The notes below the pieces were generated by a model that was not told the DNA's origin, ran no database searches, and saw only the letters and a program-made list of their open reading frames with translations. Below are positions 10,163 through 17,919 of a DNA stretch of 32,805 bases, in pieces (position 1 is the first letter of the stretch; the number at the start of each line of letters is the position of its first letter). Source of the DNA: Rhodospirillales bacterium (lineage in GTDB: Bacteria; Pseudomonadota; Alphaproteobacteria; Reyranellales; Reyranellaceae); assembly GCA_009377525.1 (NCBI GenBank), contig WHTW01000083.1, positions 1-32,805 of the forward strand, given 5' to 3'. Position numbers and translations under genes: made by a program.

Positions 10163-11251
10163 ATGGCCAGCGTAATGGAACCCACCGTTGCGATCGACGA
10201 CGTCAATCCGATGGGCACCGACGGCTTCGAGTTCGTCGAATATGCAGCGCCCGATCCGGCGGCGCTCGGCGCGCTGTTCGAGAGCATGGACTTCGTGAAG
10301 GTCGCCAAGCACCGCTCCAAGGATGTCTCCCTCTATCGCCAGGGCGACGTGAACTTCATCCTCAATGCCGAGAAGGACAGCTTCGCCCAGGGCTTCGCGC
10401 GCGTGCATGGGCCCTCGATCTGCGCCATTGCCTTCCGGGTAAAGAACTCGGCCTTCGCCTACAAGCGGGCCCAATCGCTGGGCGCCTGGGGTGTCGAGGG
10501 CAAGGTCGGGCCGATGGAGCTCAACATCCCAGCCATCAAGGGCATCGGCGATTCGCTGATCTACCTGGTCGACCGCTACGGCGAGCGCGGCACGATCTAC
10601 GACGTCGATTTCGAGTATCTGCCCGGCGTCGAGCGTCACCCCAAAGGCGTCGGGCTGACCTACATCGACCACCTGACGCACAACGTGCATCGCGGCCGCA
10701 TGGCCGAATGGGCCGAGTTCTACGAGCGGCTCTTCGATTTCCGCGAGATCCGCTACTTCGACATCGAGGGCAAGCTCACCGGTCTGAAGTCCAAGGCGAT
10801 GACCAGCCCGTGCGGCAAGATCCGCATCCCGATCAACGAGAGCACCGACGACAAGTCGCAGATCCAGGAATATCTCTCGGCCTATCACGGCGAGGGCATC
10901 CAGCACATTGCGCTCGGCACCGACGGCATCTATGAGACGGTCGAGGCGCTCAAGGTCAAGGGCGTGCCGTTCCAGACCGTGCCCGACACCTATTACGAGC
11001 AGGTCGATGCCCGCCTGCCGGGTCATGGCGAGGATCTGAAGCGCCTGGCCGCGGACCGCATCCTGGTCGACGGTGCGCCGACCAAGGGCGGCGGGCTGCT
11101 GCTGCAGATCTTCACCCAGACGGTGATCGGTCCGATCTTCTTCGAGATCATCCAGCGCCGCGGCAACGAGGGTTTTGGCGAGGGCAATTTCCGCGCCCTG
11201 TTCGAATCGATCGAGCTCGACCAGATCCGCCGCGGCGTGCTGAAGGCATAA
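10163..11251 (+). CDS. hppD: 4-hydroxyphenylpyruvate dioxygenase
   Basis: This non-haem iron enzyme turns 4-hydroxyphenylpyruvate into homogentisate with loss of CO2. The 362-residue protein has two vicinal-oxygen-chelate halves. The 2-His-1-Glu iron ligands are recognisable as H170 in IDHLTHNV, H248 in GIQHIALG and E328 in PIFFEIIQR. The C-terminal gate helix region GFGEGNFRALFESIELDQ is present. The start follows GGGAGG. It is the first gene of the plus-strand tyrosine degradation unit, next to its likely MarR repressor. Confidence 0.97.
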   Translation: MASVMEPTVAIDDVNPMGTDGFEFVEYAAPDPAALGALFESMDFVKVAKHRSKDVSLYRQGDVNFILNAEKDSFAQGFARVHGPSICAIAFRVKNSAFAYKRAQSLGAWGVEGKVGPMELNIPAIKGIGDSLIYLVDRYGERGTIYDVDFEYLPGVERHPKGVGLTYIDHLTHNVHRGRMAEWAEFYERLFDFREIRYFDIEGKLTGLKSKAMTSPCGKIRIPINESTDDKSQIQEYLSAYHGEGIQHIALGTDGIYETVEALKVKGVPFQTVPDTYYEQVDARLPGHGEDLKRLAADRILVDGAPTKGGGLLLQIFTQTVIGPIFFEIIQRRGNEGFGEGNFRALFESIELDQIRRGVLKA

Positions 11252-11261
11252 GGAGGAAACC

Positions 11262-12422
11262 ATGGCCAAGAACTGGATTCCGCTGCGCCAGGTCGAAGGC
11301 ACCGCCTCGCGCCAGGCCCATGTCCGCCTGCCCGAAGGCACCTACGAGCGCGAGATCAGCAAGGAGGGCTTCTTCGGCCCCTCGGCGCAGTTCCATCACA
11401 AGCACAAGCCGACCGACTGGATCGAGTTCGACGGCGCCATCCAGCCGCGCGCCTTCGACCTCAACAAGCTGGTCGCGGGCAAGGGCAACCCCTGGGCCTC
11501 CCAGCCGGTGATGAGCAACGCGCACCTGCAGATGCGCATCTGGAAGCTCGAGCAGCCGATGGGCGAGCTGGCGCGCAACAGCGACGGCGACCAGCTCCTG
11601 TTCATCCACGAGGGCGAGGGCGCGCTGTTCTGCGACTACGGCCATCTCGACTACCGCGACGGCGACTACATCGTGATCCCGCGCGGCACGATGTGGCGGC
11701 TGTCGCCGGTCAAGCCCACCACCTCGCTGATGGTCGAGGCGACCAACGACCACTTCACCCTGCCGGAGAAGGGCCTGGTCGGCCATCACGCGATCTTCGA
11801 CCCGGCGATGCTGGACACGCCCCGGATCGACGATGCCTTCAAGGCGCAGCAGGACGAGCGGACCTGGAGGGTGTCGGTGAAGCGCCGCAACCAGCTTTCG
11901 ACCGTGACCTTCCCGTTCAATCCGCTGGATGCGATCGGCTGGCACGGCGATCTCAGTGTCGTGCGCATCAACTGGCGCGACCTCAGGCCGCTCATGAGCC
12001 ATCGCGTGCACCTGCCGCCGTCGGCGCACACCACCTTCGTGGCCGGCCGGTTCGTGGTCTGCACCTTCGTGCCGCGGCCGCTGGAGAGCGATCCGGAGGC
12101 GCTGCGCCTGCCGTTCTTCCACAACAACGACGATTTCGACGAGATCATCTTCTATCACAAGGGCAGCTTCTTTAGCCGCGACAGCATCCATCCCGGCATG
12201 ATGACGGTGCACCCGTCGGGTTTCACCCACGGCCCGCATCCCAAGGCCTTCAATGCCGCGACCAAGACGCCGGCGAGCGGCGGCAAGACCGAGACCGACG
12301 AGGTCGCCGTCATGATCGATACCCGCGACGCCGTCGACATCGCCGCCATGCCGGCTGGCGTGGAGTTCGAGGGCTACGTGAAGTCGTGGCGGCCGGCCGA
12401 GGTCAAGCAGGCGGCGGAGTAG
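11262..12422 (+). CDS. hmgA: Homogentisate 1,2-dioxygenase (short bacterial form)
   Basis: HmgA opens the ring of homogentisate to maleylacetoacetate using Fe(II) and oxygen. The 386-residue product belongs to the shorter bacterial cupin form (eukaryotic enzymes are about 445). The metal site should be formed by the His and Glu in FHNNDDFDE and a His in HPSGFTHGPHP. A cupin strand set is visible around LLFIHEGEGALFCDYGHL and YIVIPRGTMWRLS. It starts 10 bp after hppD with AAGGAGG before the ATG, so it is almost certainly co-transcribed. Confidence 0.96.
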   Translation: MAKNWIPLRQVEGTASRQAHVRLPEGTYEREISKEGFFGPSAQFHHKHKPTDWIEFDGAIQPRAFDLNKLVAGKGNPWASQPVMSNAHLQMRIWKLEQPMGELARNSDGDQLLFIHEGEGALFCDYGHLDYRDGDYIVIPRGTMWRLSPVKPTTSLMVEATNDHFTLPEKGLVGHHAIFDPAMLDTPRIDDAFKAQQDERTWRVSVKRRNQLSTVTFPFNPLDAIGWHGDLSVVRINWRDLRPLMSHRVHLPPSAHTTFVAGRFVVCTFVPRPLESDPEALRLPFFHNNDDFDEIIFYHKGSFFSRDSIHPGMMTVHPSGFTHGPHPKAFNAATKTPASGGKTETDEVAVMIDTRDAVDIAAMPAGVEFEGYVKSWRPAEVKQAAE

Positions 12423-12452
12423 GGCGACGGCGCAAAAGAGGAAGATGCGTCT

Positions 12453-12506
12453 CCTTCATATTCCTCTCCCCCTAGCGGGCCCTAGCGGGGGCGAGGAGCA
12501 TGAAGG
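12453..12506. repeat. Imperfect hairpin with internal 10-bp tandem duplication
   Basis: CCTTCAT...ATGAAGG, CCTC...GAGG and CCCC...GGGG pair around a centre that contains CCCTAGCGGG twice in tandem. It lies in the hmgA-fah gap, just before the fah ribosome site. The composition (CCTCTCCCC/GGGGCGAGG) resembles the hairpin at 25449-25479. It may tune transcript stability between the two cistrons. Confidence 0.65.
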
Positions 12507-12541
12507 CGTGGTGTGTTGCGGCTCAACGGGGGAAGGAAACG

Positions 12542-13549
12542 ATGAAGCTGGGCTCACTGAAAGAAGGCGGCCGCGACGGCACGCTGATCGTGGTCGACCG
12601 TGCGGTCGGACGCGCCGTGCGAGCGAGCAGCGTCTCGCCGACGCTGCAGAAGGCGCTCGACGACTGGCCGACGGCCGAGCGCAGGCTGCGCGCGCTCGCC
12701 CAGCAACTTGCCGACGGCAAGGCCTCCTCCGCCTTCAACCTCGACACCAGGGCGCTCGCCGCACCGTTGCCGCGTGCCTATCAATGGGCCGACGGCTCGG
12801 CCTACGTCGTGCATGTCGAGCTGGTGCGCAAGGCGCGCGGCGTCGAGATGCCGCCCAGCTTCTGGACCGATCCATTGATGTATCAGGGCGGCTCCGATTC
12901 CTTCATCGGGCCCAACGACGACATCGAGGCCGTCGACGAGGCGCATGGCATCGATTTCGAAGGTGAGATCGGCGTGATCGTCGACGACGTGCCGATGGAC
13001 GTCACGCCCGAGGCGGCGCGCCGGCACATCAAGCTGGTTACCATCCTGAACGACGTGTCGCTGCGCAACGTCATCGTCACCGAGCTGGCCAAGGGTTTTG
13101 GCTTCTTCCACGGCAAACCAGCGACGGCCTTCGCGCCCGTCGCTGTCACGCCCGACGAGCTGGGCGATGCGTGGGACGGCGGCAAGCTCAACCTGCCGCT
13201 GATCTCGACGCTAAATGGCAAGGAGTTCGGCCATCCCAACGCCGCCACCGATCTCACCTTCGATTTCGGCCAGCTCATCGCCCATGCCGCTAGGACGCGG
13301 CGCCTCGAAGCCGGCACGGTCGTCGGTTCGGGCACCGTCGCCAACCGCGATGCCGGCGTCGGCTGCTCCTGCATCGCCGAGCGGCGCGTGCGCGAGACTA
13401 TCGACGGCGGCAAGCCCCTCACACCGTTCATGGCGTTCGGCGACCGCATCCGCATAGAAATGTTCGATCGCGCCGGCCAGTCGATCTTCGGCGCCATTGA
13501 CCAGAAAGTCGCGCGCTACACGCCGGCGGCGCAAGCCGTGCTAAGGTGA
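12542..13549 (+). CDS. Fumarylacetoacetate hydrolase family protein
   Basis: The last step of tyrosine breakdown splits fumarylacetoacetate into fumarate and acetoacetate. The 335-residue product has an N-terminal domain followed by the FAH fold, with YQWADGSAYVVHVELVRKAR, PLMYQGGSDSFIGPNDDI, the metal-binding acidic residues in GIDFEGEIGVIVDDV, NDVSLRNVI, GFGFFHGKPATAFAPVAVT, and the GTVVGSGTVANRD block. It belongs to the 330-residue bacterial branch rather than the 420-residue animal-type enzyme, so substrate identity rests partly on the operon. The ATG at 12542 (after GGGGGAAGGAAACG) is chosen over an in-frame upstream ATG at 12500, because homologues begin MKLxxLK. Its stop overlaps a GTG in the maiA frame. 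Confidence 0.92.
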   Translation: MKLGSLKEGGRDGTLIVVDRAVGRAVRASSVSPTLQKALDDWPTAERRLRALAQQLADGKASSAFNLDTRALAAPLPRAYQWADGSAYVVHVELVRKARGVEMPPSFWTDPLMYQGGSDSFIGPNDDIEAVDEAHGIDFEGEIGVIVDDVPMDVTPEAARRHIKLVTILNDVSLRNVIVTELAKGFGFFHGKPATAFAPVAVTPDELGDAWDGGKLNLPLISTLNGKEFGHPNAATDLTFDFGQLIAHAARTRRLEAGTVVGSGTVANRDAGVGCSCIAERRVRETIDGGKPLTPFMAFGDRIRIEMFDRAGQSIFGAIDQKVARYTPAAQAVLR

Positions 13550-13563
13550 CCGCGGAGGCGGTC

Positions 13564-14208
13564 ATGAAGCTCATCGGTTATTTTCGGTCGTCGGCGGCGT
13601 TTCGCGTGCGTATCGCGCTCAACTACAAGGGCCTCAAGGTCGAGCATGCCTCGCGCCATCTGCGCAAGGGCGAGCAGGCCGCCCCCGACTACGTCGCGCT
13701 CAATCCGCAGAAGCTGGTGCCGGCCCTGGTGCTCGATTCGGGCGAGGTGCTGACCCAGTCGCTGGCCATCCTGGAATATCTCGAGGAGACGCATCCCGAG
13801 CCGCCGCTGCTGCCCGAGGATCCGGTCGGTCGCGCCCGCGTGCGCGCGCTCGCCCTGATCCCGACCGCCGACATCCATCCCATCCAGAACCTGCGGGTCA
13901 TGGGATACTTGCGCGAAAAATTCGGCCAGACCGAGGAGAGCGCCTTTGCCTGGTCGCGCCACTGGATCGAGACCGGCTTCGAGGCCTACGAGGCCACCAT
14001 CGCCAAGGACCGCAAGACCGGCGCCTTCAGCCACGGCAATACGCCGACCTTCGCTGATCTCTGCCTGGTGCCCCAGGTCTTCAACGCCGCCCGTTTCAAG
14101 GTGGACATGGCGCGCTATCCGACCATCCAGCGCATCCACGCCACTTGCATGCAGCATCCCGCCTTCGACGCCGCCCAACCGTCCAGGCAGCCGGACGCCG
14201 AGACGTGA
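13564..14208 (+). CDS. maiA: Maleylacetoacetate isomerase
   Basis: MaiA is a zeta-class glutathione transferase that isomerises maleylacetoacetate to fumarylacetoacetate. The 214-residue protein shows the zeta N-terminal motif YFRSSAAFRVRIALNYKG (Ser pair near residues 9-10). The thioredoxin-like glutathione site follows, with NPQKLVPALVLDSGEVLTQSLAI, then the all-helical C-terminal domain with TPTFADLCLVPQVFNA. The ATG at 13564 has GGAG nine bases before it; a GTG at 13546 overlapping the fah stop (GTGA) is an alternative start. Its own stop overlaps the start of the next gene, indicating coupled translation. Confidence 0.95.
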   Translation: MKLIGYFRSSAAFRVRIALNYKGLKVEHASRHLRKGEQAAPDYVALNPQKLVPALVLDSGEVLTQSLAILEYLEETHPEPPLLPEDPVGRARVRALALIPTADIHPIQNLRVMGYLREKFGQTEESAFAWSRHWIETGFEAYEATIAKDRKTGAFSHGNTPTFADLCLVPQVFNAARFKVDMARYPTIQRIHATCMQHPAFDAAQPSRQPDAET

Positions 14209-15683
14209 GAAAAAGCGTCATTGCGTTGATCGCCGTCGTCGTTCTCGCCGGCGCGGCGACCGCCGCCGTGCCGGTGATCGAGCGGCATGCCGCGGCCGGC
14301 ATCAAGAGCGAGATCGAGCGCGACGGCACGGCCAAGGTCGACGAGGTGAGCGTGGGCCTGTTTGCCCGGAGCATCACGCTCTTGAACCTGATATCCACGG
14401 GCCCGGCGGAGCTGAGCGTCGGGCGCTGGCAGGCCTCTGGATTGGCCTGGCCGATCGGTGAGCTGTTGGCCGGCCGCACGCCCCTGGCAGGCTTCCGCTG
14501 GGGCGATCCGCTTCGGGCCGGGCGCGTCGAGCTCGAGAATGTTCAGATGGCCGACCGGGCGACCGGCGGGCGATGGAGCATTGACGCGCTGCTGATCGAG
14601 GGCTTCGACCTGGCGCGCTACGATGCGAGCTACGAGGGTATGTTCCGTTTCGCCGTGCTCACCGCGCGAGCCATGGGCGCGCTCACCGTGCGCCGTCTCG
14701 AGCAACGCAACACCCGCGTCACCCTGCCGGGAACCGGCGAGACGGTGAGCCTGGCGTCGGTCGTCCTGGAAGGCTACGAGCGCGGCCGCATCGCCACGCT
14801 GACGATGGCCGGCATGGACGTCGCAGCGGGCGAGGGACAGCCCGCCCAGTTCAGCGTCGCCGAGACCAAGGCCACCAAGATCGACCTCGGCCGCACGATC
14901 GCGGCCATGTCGTTCGACAAATGGTTCCCTGGCGCGCCGTCCGGCCGCGTCCAGGTCGAAACAGCCAACGCCAAGGGCTTCAGCGGCGAGCTGTTCAGGC
15001 GCTACGGCATCTCGCTTGGCGGCGTCAGTTTCCAGACGGCGCATGTCAGGGACAAGGTGAGCCGCACACGTACGCTCATCGAGGGCTTCGTGATGGCGCC
15101 GCCGTTGCGCGGCCTCGAAGGCCTTTCGTTGCGCCTGACCTTGCAGTCGATGGGCCTCAAGGAGGTGAAGGCCGATTTCGACTGCTACGGCACGGAGGAT
15201 CGGGGCAAGGGCGAGCTAACCTTCGATCGCTGTGCGCTGGTCAGCCCGGGGCTGGGGGAGATCGAGTTCGCCGCGCGCATCGTCAATGCCGATGCGACCT
15301 TCTGGAATGCCCTCGACGAGAGCGACCTGCTGGCGCTGCAGGATTCGACGGCGGCCCTTGGCTCGGCCCGGCTGGTGCTGACCGACAAGAGCCTGCTGGA
15401 GCGTGGCCTGCGGGCCTTCGCTACCATGACCGGCCAGCCGGTTGCGACGCTGCGCGCCAACTGGGCGCGCGAGGTGCGCCGCTATCAGCCGTCAGGCGTG
15501 CTGATCTCGCAGTCGATGACCCGGCGCCTCGACACCATTGCGCGCTTTGTCGAGCAGGGCGGCACGCTCGTCGTCGAGGCCAAGCCTGACCCGCCGGTCG
15601 GTTTCGACCGGTTGGAGTACCTGCTGAACCCCGGCGCCGACCTGGTCAGCGTGTTGGGGCTGGAGGCGACGCTGCTCAAGTGA
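14205..15683 (+). CDS. Membrane-anchored or exported protein of unknown function, coupled to maiA
   Basis: The GTG at 14205 overlaps the maiA stop as GTGA. The 492-residue product begins with a single hydrophobic segment (SVIALIAVVVLAGAATAAV), a signal anchor or cleavable signal, so the bulk is periplasmic. The rest is rich in alternating strand-like stretches (for example VELENVQMAD, SVVLEGYERG, VSFQTAHVRD) and ends PGADLVSVLGLEATLLK. This is reminiscent of AsmA- or DUF945-like beta-rich periplasmic proteins, but I cannot assign a family. It has two cysteines (DFDCYG, FDRCAL). No enzyme motif is visible. It ends 1 bp before a strong palindromic terminator. Its membership in the tyrosine operon may be incidental. 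Confidence 0.85.
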   Translation: MRKSVIALIAVVVLAGAATAAVPVIERHAAAGIKSEIERDGTAKVDEVSVGLFARSITLLNLISTGPAELSVGRWQASGLAWPIGELLAGRTPLAGFRWGDPLRAGRVELENVQMADRATGGRWSIDALLIEGFDLARYDASYEGMFRFAVLTARAMGALTVRRLEQRNTRVTLPGTGETVSLASVVLEGYERGRIATLTMAGMDVAAGEGQPAQFSVAETKATKIDLGRTIAAMSFDKWFPGAPSGRVQVETANAKGFSGELFRRYGISLGGVSFQTAHVRDKVSRTRTLIEGFVMAPPLRGLEGLSLRLTLQSMGLKEVKADFDCYGTEDRGKGELTFDRCALVSPGLGEIEFAARIVNADATFWNALDESDLLALQDSTAALGSARLVLTDKSLLERGLRAFATMTGQPVATLRANWAREVRRYQPSGVLISQSMTRRLDTIARFVEQGGTLVVEAKPDPPVGFDRLEYLLNPGADLVSVLGLEATLLK

Positions 15684-15711
15684 TCTTCCGGACCGCGCGC
15701 GGTCCGGAAGA
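15684..15711. terminator. Perfect 28-bp palindrome, TCTTCCGGACCGC family copy 2; likely bidirectional terminator
   Basis: TCTTCCGGACCGCG is followed immediately by its exact reverse complement, filling the whole gap between two convergent genes (stop codons at 15683 and 15715). It matches the outer arms of the repeat at 9588-9646 with the inner part removed. There is no T-tract, so termination would depend on the stem or on Rho. Confidence 0.7.
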
Positions 15712-15714
15712 GAA

Positions 15715-16494
15715 CTAGCCCTGGCTCTTGCGCGCCTCGGCGATGAGCTGCTTCAACGCGGCGGCGTCGACGGCGCCGGGCACGAACTGCTTGCCGATCA
15801 CGAAGGCCGGCGTGCCGCGCACGCCGAGCGCGCTCGCCAGCGCCATGTTGCGGTCGATGATCGCCTTCAGCTTGGGATCTACCATGTCCTTCTCGAGCTG
15901 GGCACGGTCGAGGCCGACGCCGACCGCGAGCTCGAGGATCTTGTCGCGATCGAGCTTGCCGGTGAATTCCATCAGCGCGTTGTGCAACGGCTGGTGCTTG
16001 CCCTGCTTGGCCGAGGCCAGCGCGGCGAGGGCCGCGATCTTGGAAGCCTCGCCCAGGATCGGGATGTCCTTGTAGACGATCTTCACCTTGCCATCGGCGC
16101 CCGCCACCGACTTCACCGCCTGGTAGGCGCGCTTGCAGTAGGGGCACTGGTAGTCGTTGAACTCGACGATGACGACGTCGCCGTTGGGGTTGCCGCCGAC
16201 CGGGCTGTCAGGATCGCGATAGAGCTCGGCCTGGTTCTCCTGCACACCCTTCTGGGCCACCGCGTCGCGCTGGCTGTCCTGCTTGCGCTCGAGCTCCTGC
16301 ATCGCGTCGACCAGCACCTCGGGATTGGCCAGCAGATAGGCGCGAATGGACTTGCCCAGCTCGGCCTGGTCGGCCGTGAGCGCCATGGCCGACGCGCCAG
16401 GCGCGGCGGCGAGCCGGCGCGGCGACGTCGCCGTGGCTGCGACAACGGCGCCGGCGAGCACCAGGCCGCAGACAGTGAGAAGGAGCCAACGCAT
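15715..16494 (-). CDS. DsbA-family periplasmic thiol-disulphide oxidoreductase
   Basis: The 259-residue protein has a Sec signal (WLLLTVCGLVLAGAVVAATA) and then a helical N-terminal segment rich in Gln/Glu/Lys. A thioredoxin-fold domain follows, with the active site C117-P-Y-C120 in FNDYQCPYCKRAYQ and the cis-proline loop GVRGTPAFVIG. This layout is that of the DsbA_Com1-like/BdbD group, which introduces or shuffles disulphides in exported proteins. The ATG at 16494 follows GGAG. It is 17 bp downstream of the BepA-like protease gene, so the pair likely forms a periplasmic folding and quality-control operon. Confidence 0.93.
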   Translation of the reverse strand: MRWLLLTVCGLVLAGAVVAATATSPRRLAAAPGASAMALTADQAELGKSIRAYLLANPEVLVDAMQELERKQDSQRDAVAQKGVQENQAELYRDPDSPVGGNPNGDVVIVEFNDYQCPYCKRAYQAVKSVAGADGKVKIVYKDIPILGEASKIAALAALASAKQGKHQPLHNALMEFTGKLDRDKILELAVGVGLDRAQLEKDMVDPKLKAIIDRNMALASALGVRGTPAFVIGKQFVPGAVDAAALKQLIAEARKSQG

Positions 16495-16511
16495 GACTGT
16501 GATCTCCGGAG

Positions 16512-17903
16512 CTAGCGGCGCCCTGACGGCCGCGTATTGATATAGGCCTTGAGGTCCTGGGCGCGCTGCCAGGCCGGCGTGCCGGCCTGGAGTTGCCGGG
16601 TGGCGGCGTCGGCATGGGTCGCCGCCTCGGATTTGTTGCCGCGCAGCGCCGCCATCTCGGCGCGCGCCAGCGAAGTCATGCCGGGATTGTTCAGCTTGGA
16701 ATAGCCCTCGGCCATCATGCGCCACAGATCGAAGCTGTCGGGCTCCTGCTGCGAGGCGAGCTCGAGGTTGCGCACCGCCTCGCGGTCGTTGTCGGTGGTG
16801 TTGGTGGCCAGCAGCGCGCGGGCGAAGTCGATCTTGATCAGGCCCGAGCTCGGCAGGAGCTGGGCAGCCTTGCGGTACGACGCCACGCCTTCGGTGGCGC
16901 GGCCGTTCTCGTACAGCATCTGGCCGCGCACCTCGTGGAAGTAGGGATCGTTCGGATATTCCTTGATCAGCCCGTCGATGCCGAGCAGCGCGGAGCCCAG
17001 TGCGCCCTTGCGGTACCAGGCGATGGCGCGGGCATAGCGCGCGGGCACCGAGCGGTCGGCCTCGGCGAAGCGCGCGAGCGCGGCGTCGGGCGTGATGAAG
17101 CCCATCAGCTTGGCCACCATGCGGTGGTGCATGTGAAGGTTCTGCGGCGTGTCCGGCGTGTTGACGTAGGGCGACCGCGCCGCCGCCTGCTCGAACGCGC
17201 TGATGCGCTCGGGTGTCAGCGGATGGGTCGTCAGGTACGGATCGCGCCGGTTGATCTGCAGGCGCTCCTCGCGCTGCAGGATCCTCAGGAAGTCGATCGT
17301 GCCCTTGGGCGACTGGCCGGTGCGCTGCAGGTAGTTGATGGCCGCCTGGTCGGCGGCGCTTTCCTGCGTCTGCGTGTAGTGCAGGAACGACATCAACGAG
17401 CCCGGCGCCCTGGGCCCGCCCGCACCGGTGGTCGATCCGCCGCCGCCGCGGCCCACGCCGCCGCCCGACAGCGCACCGCCCGCCATGGCCCCCGCACCTA
17501 GGATCGCCTCGAGGATCTGCAGCGTCGACAGGCTGCGCAGCTCCTCCTGCATGCGCGCCAAATGGCCGCCGGCGATATGGCCGCTTTCATGCGCCATGAC
17601 GCCGATCAGCTGATTGGGTGTCTCGGTCCGCATGATCAGACCAGTGTTGATGAAGATGCGCTGGCCACCCGCCACGAAAGCGTTGAGCGAGTGGTCCTGG
17701 ACGATCATGATCTCGATGGCGTTGGGATCGAGCCGGGCCGCCCGCCAGATCGGCACGGCGAGCGTGCGGATGGTGTTCTCGATCTCGGCGTCGCGGATGA
17801 GATTGAGTCGTTGACCTTGCTGCGCGCGCGCGGCACCAAGCGGCGCCAGCGCGAACAGCGCAAGGGAGAAGAGGGTGATGATGCGTTTGAACACGGGCGG
17901 CAC
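16512..17903 (-). CDS. M48 metalloprotease with TPR domain, BepA-like
   Basis: The 463-residue product has a signal peptide (LFSLALFALAPLGAARA) and an M48 peptidase domain with the zinc motif H105-E-S-G-H109, the third ligand probably in QTQESAADQAA. A Gly-rich loop (near residues 150-165) lies inside the protease domain, and tetratricopeptide-like repeats follow from about residue 285. This is the architecture of BepA/YfgC, which degrades or helps assemble outer-membrane proteins such as LptD in the periplasm. The GTG at 17903 is used; a GTG three codons later is also possible. Its start lies only 16 bp from that of the divergent GGT-like gene, so the promoters must overlap or lie inside the neighbouring coding sequence. 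Confidence 0.93.
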   Translation of the reverse strand: MPPVFKRIITLFSLALFALAPLGAARAQQGQRLNLIRDAEIENTIRTLAVPIWRAARLDPNAIEIMIVQDHSLNAFVAGGQRIFINTGLIMRTETPNQLIGVMAHESGHIAGGHLARMQEELRSLSTLQILEAILGAGAMAGGALSGGGVGRGGGGSTTGAGGPRAPGSLMSFLHYTQTQESAADQAAINYLQRTGQSPKGTIDFLRILQREERLQINRRDPYLTTHPLTPERISAFEQAAARSPYVNTPDTPQNLHMHHRMVAKLMGFITPDAALARFAEADRSVPARYARAIAWYRKGALGSALLGIDGLIKEYPNDPYFHEVRGQMLYENGRATEGVASYRKAAQLLPSSGLIKIDFARALLATNTTDNDREAVRNLELASQQEPDSFDLWRMMAEGYSKLNNPGMTSLARAEMAALRGNKSEAATHADAATRQLQAGTPAWQRAQDLKAYINTRPSGRR

Positions 17904-17919
17904 GGTCTCTGGGCAGGCT

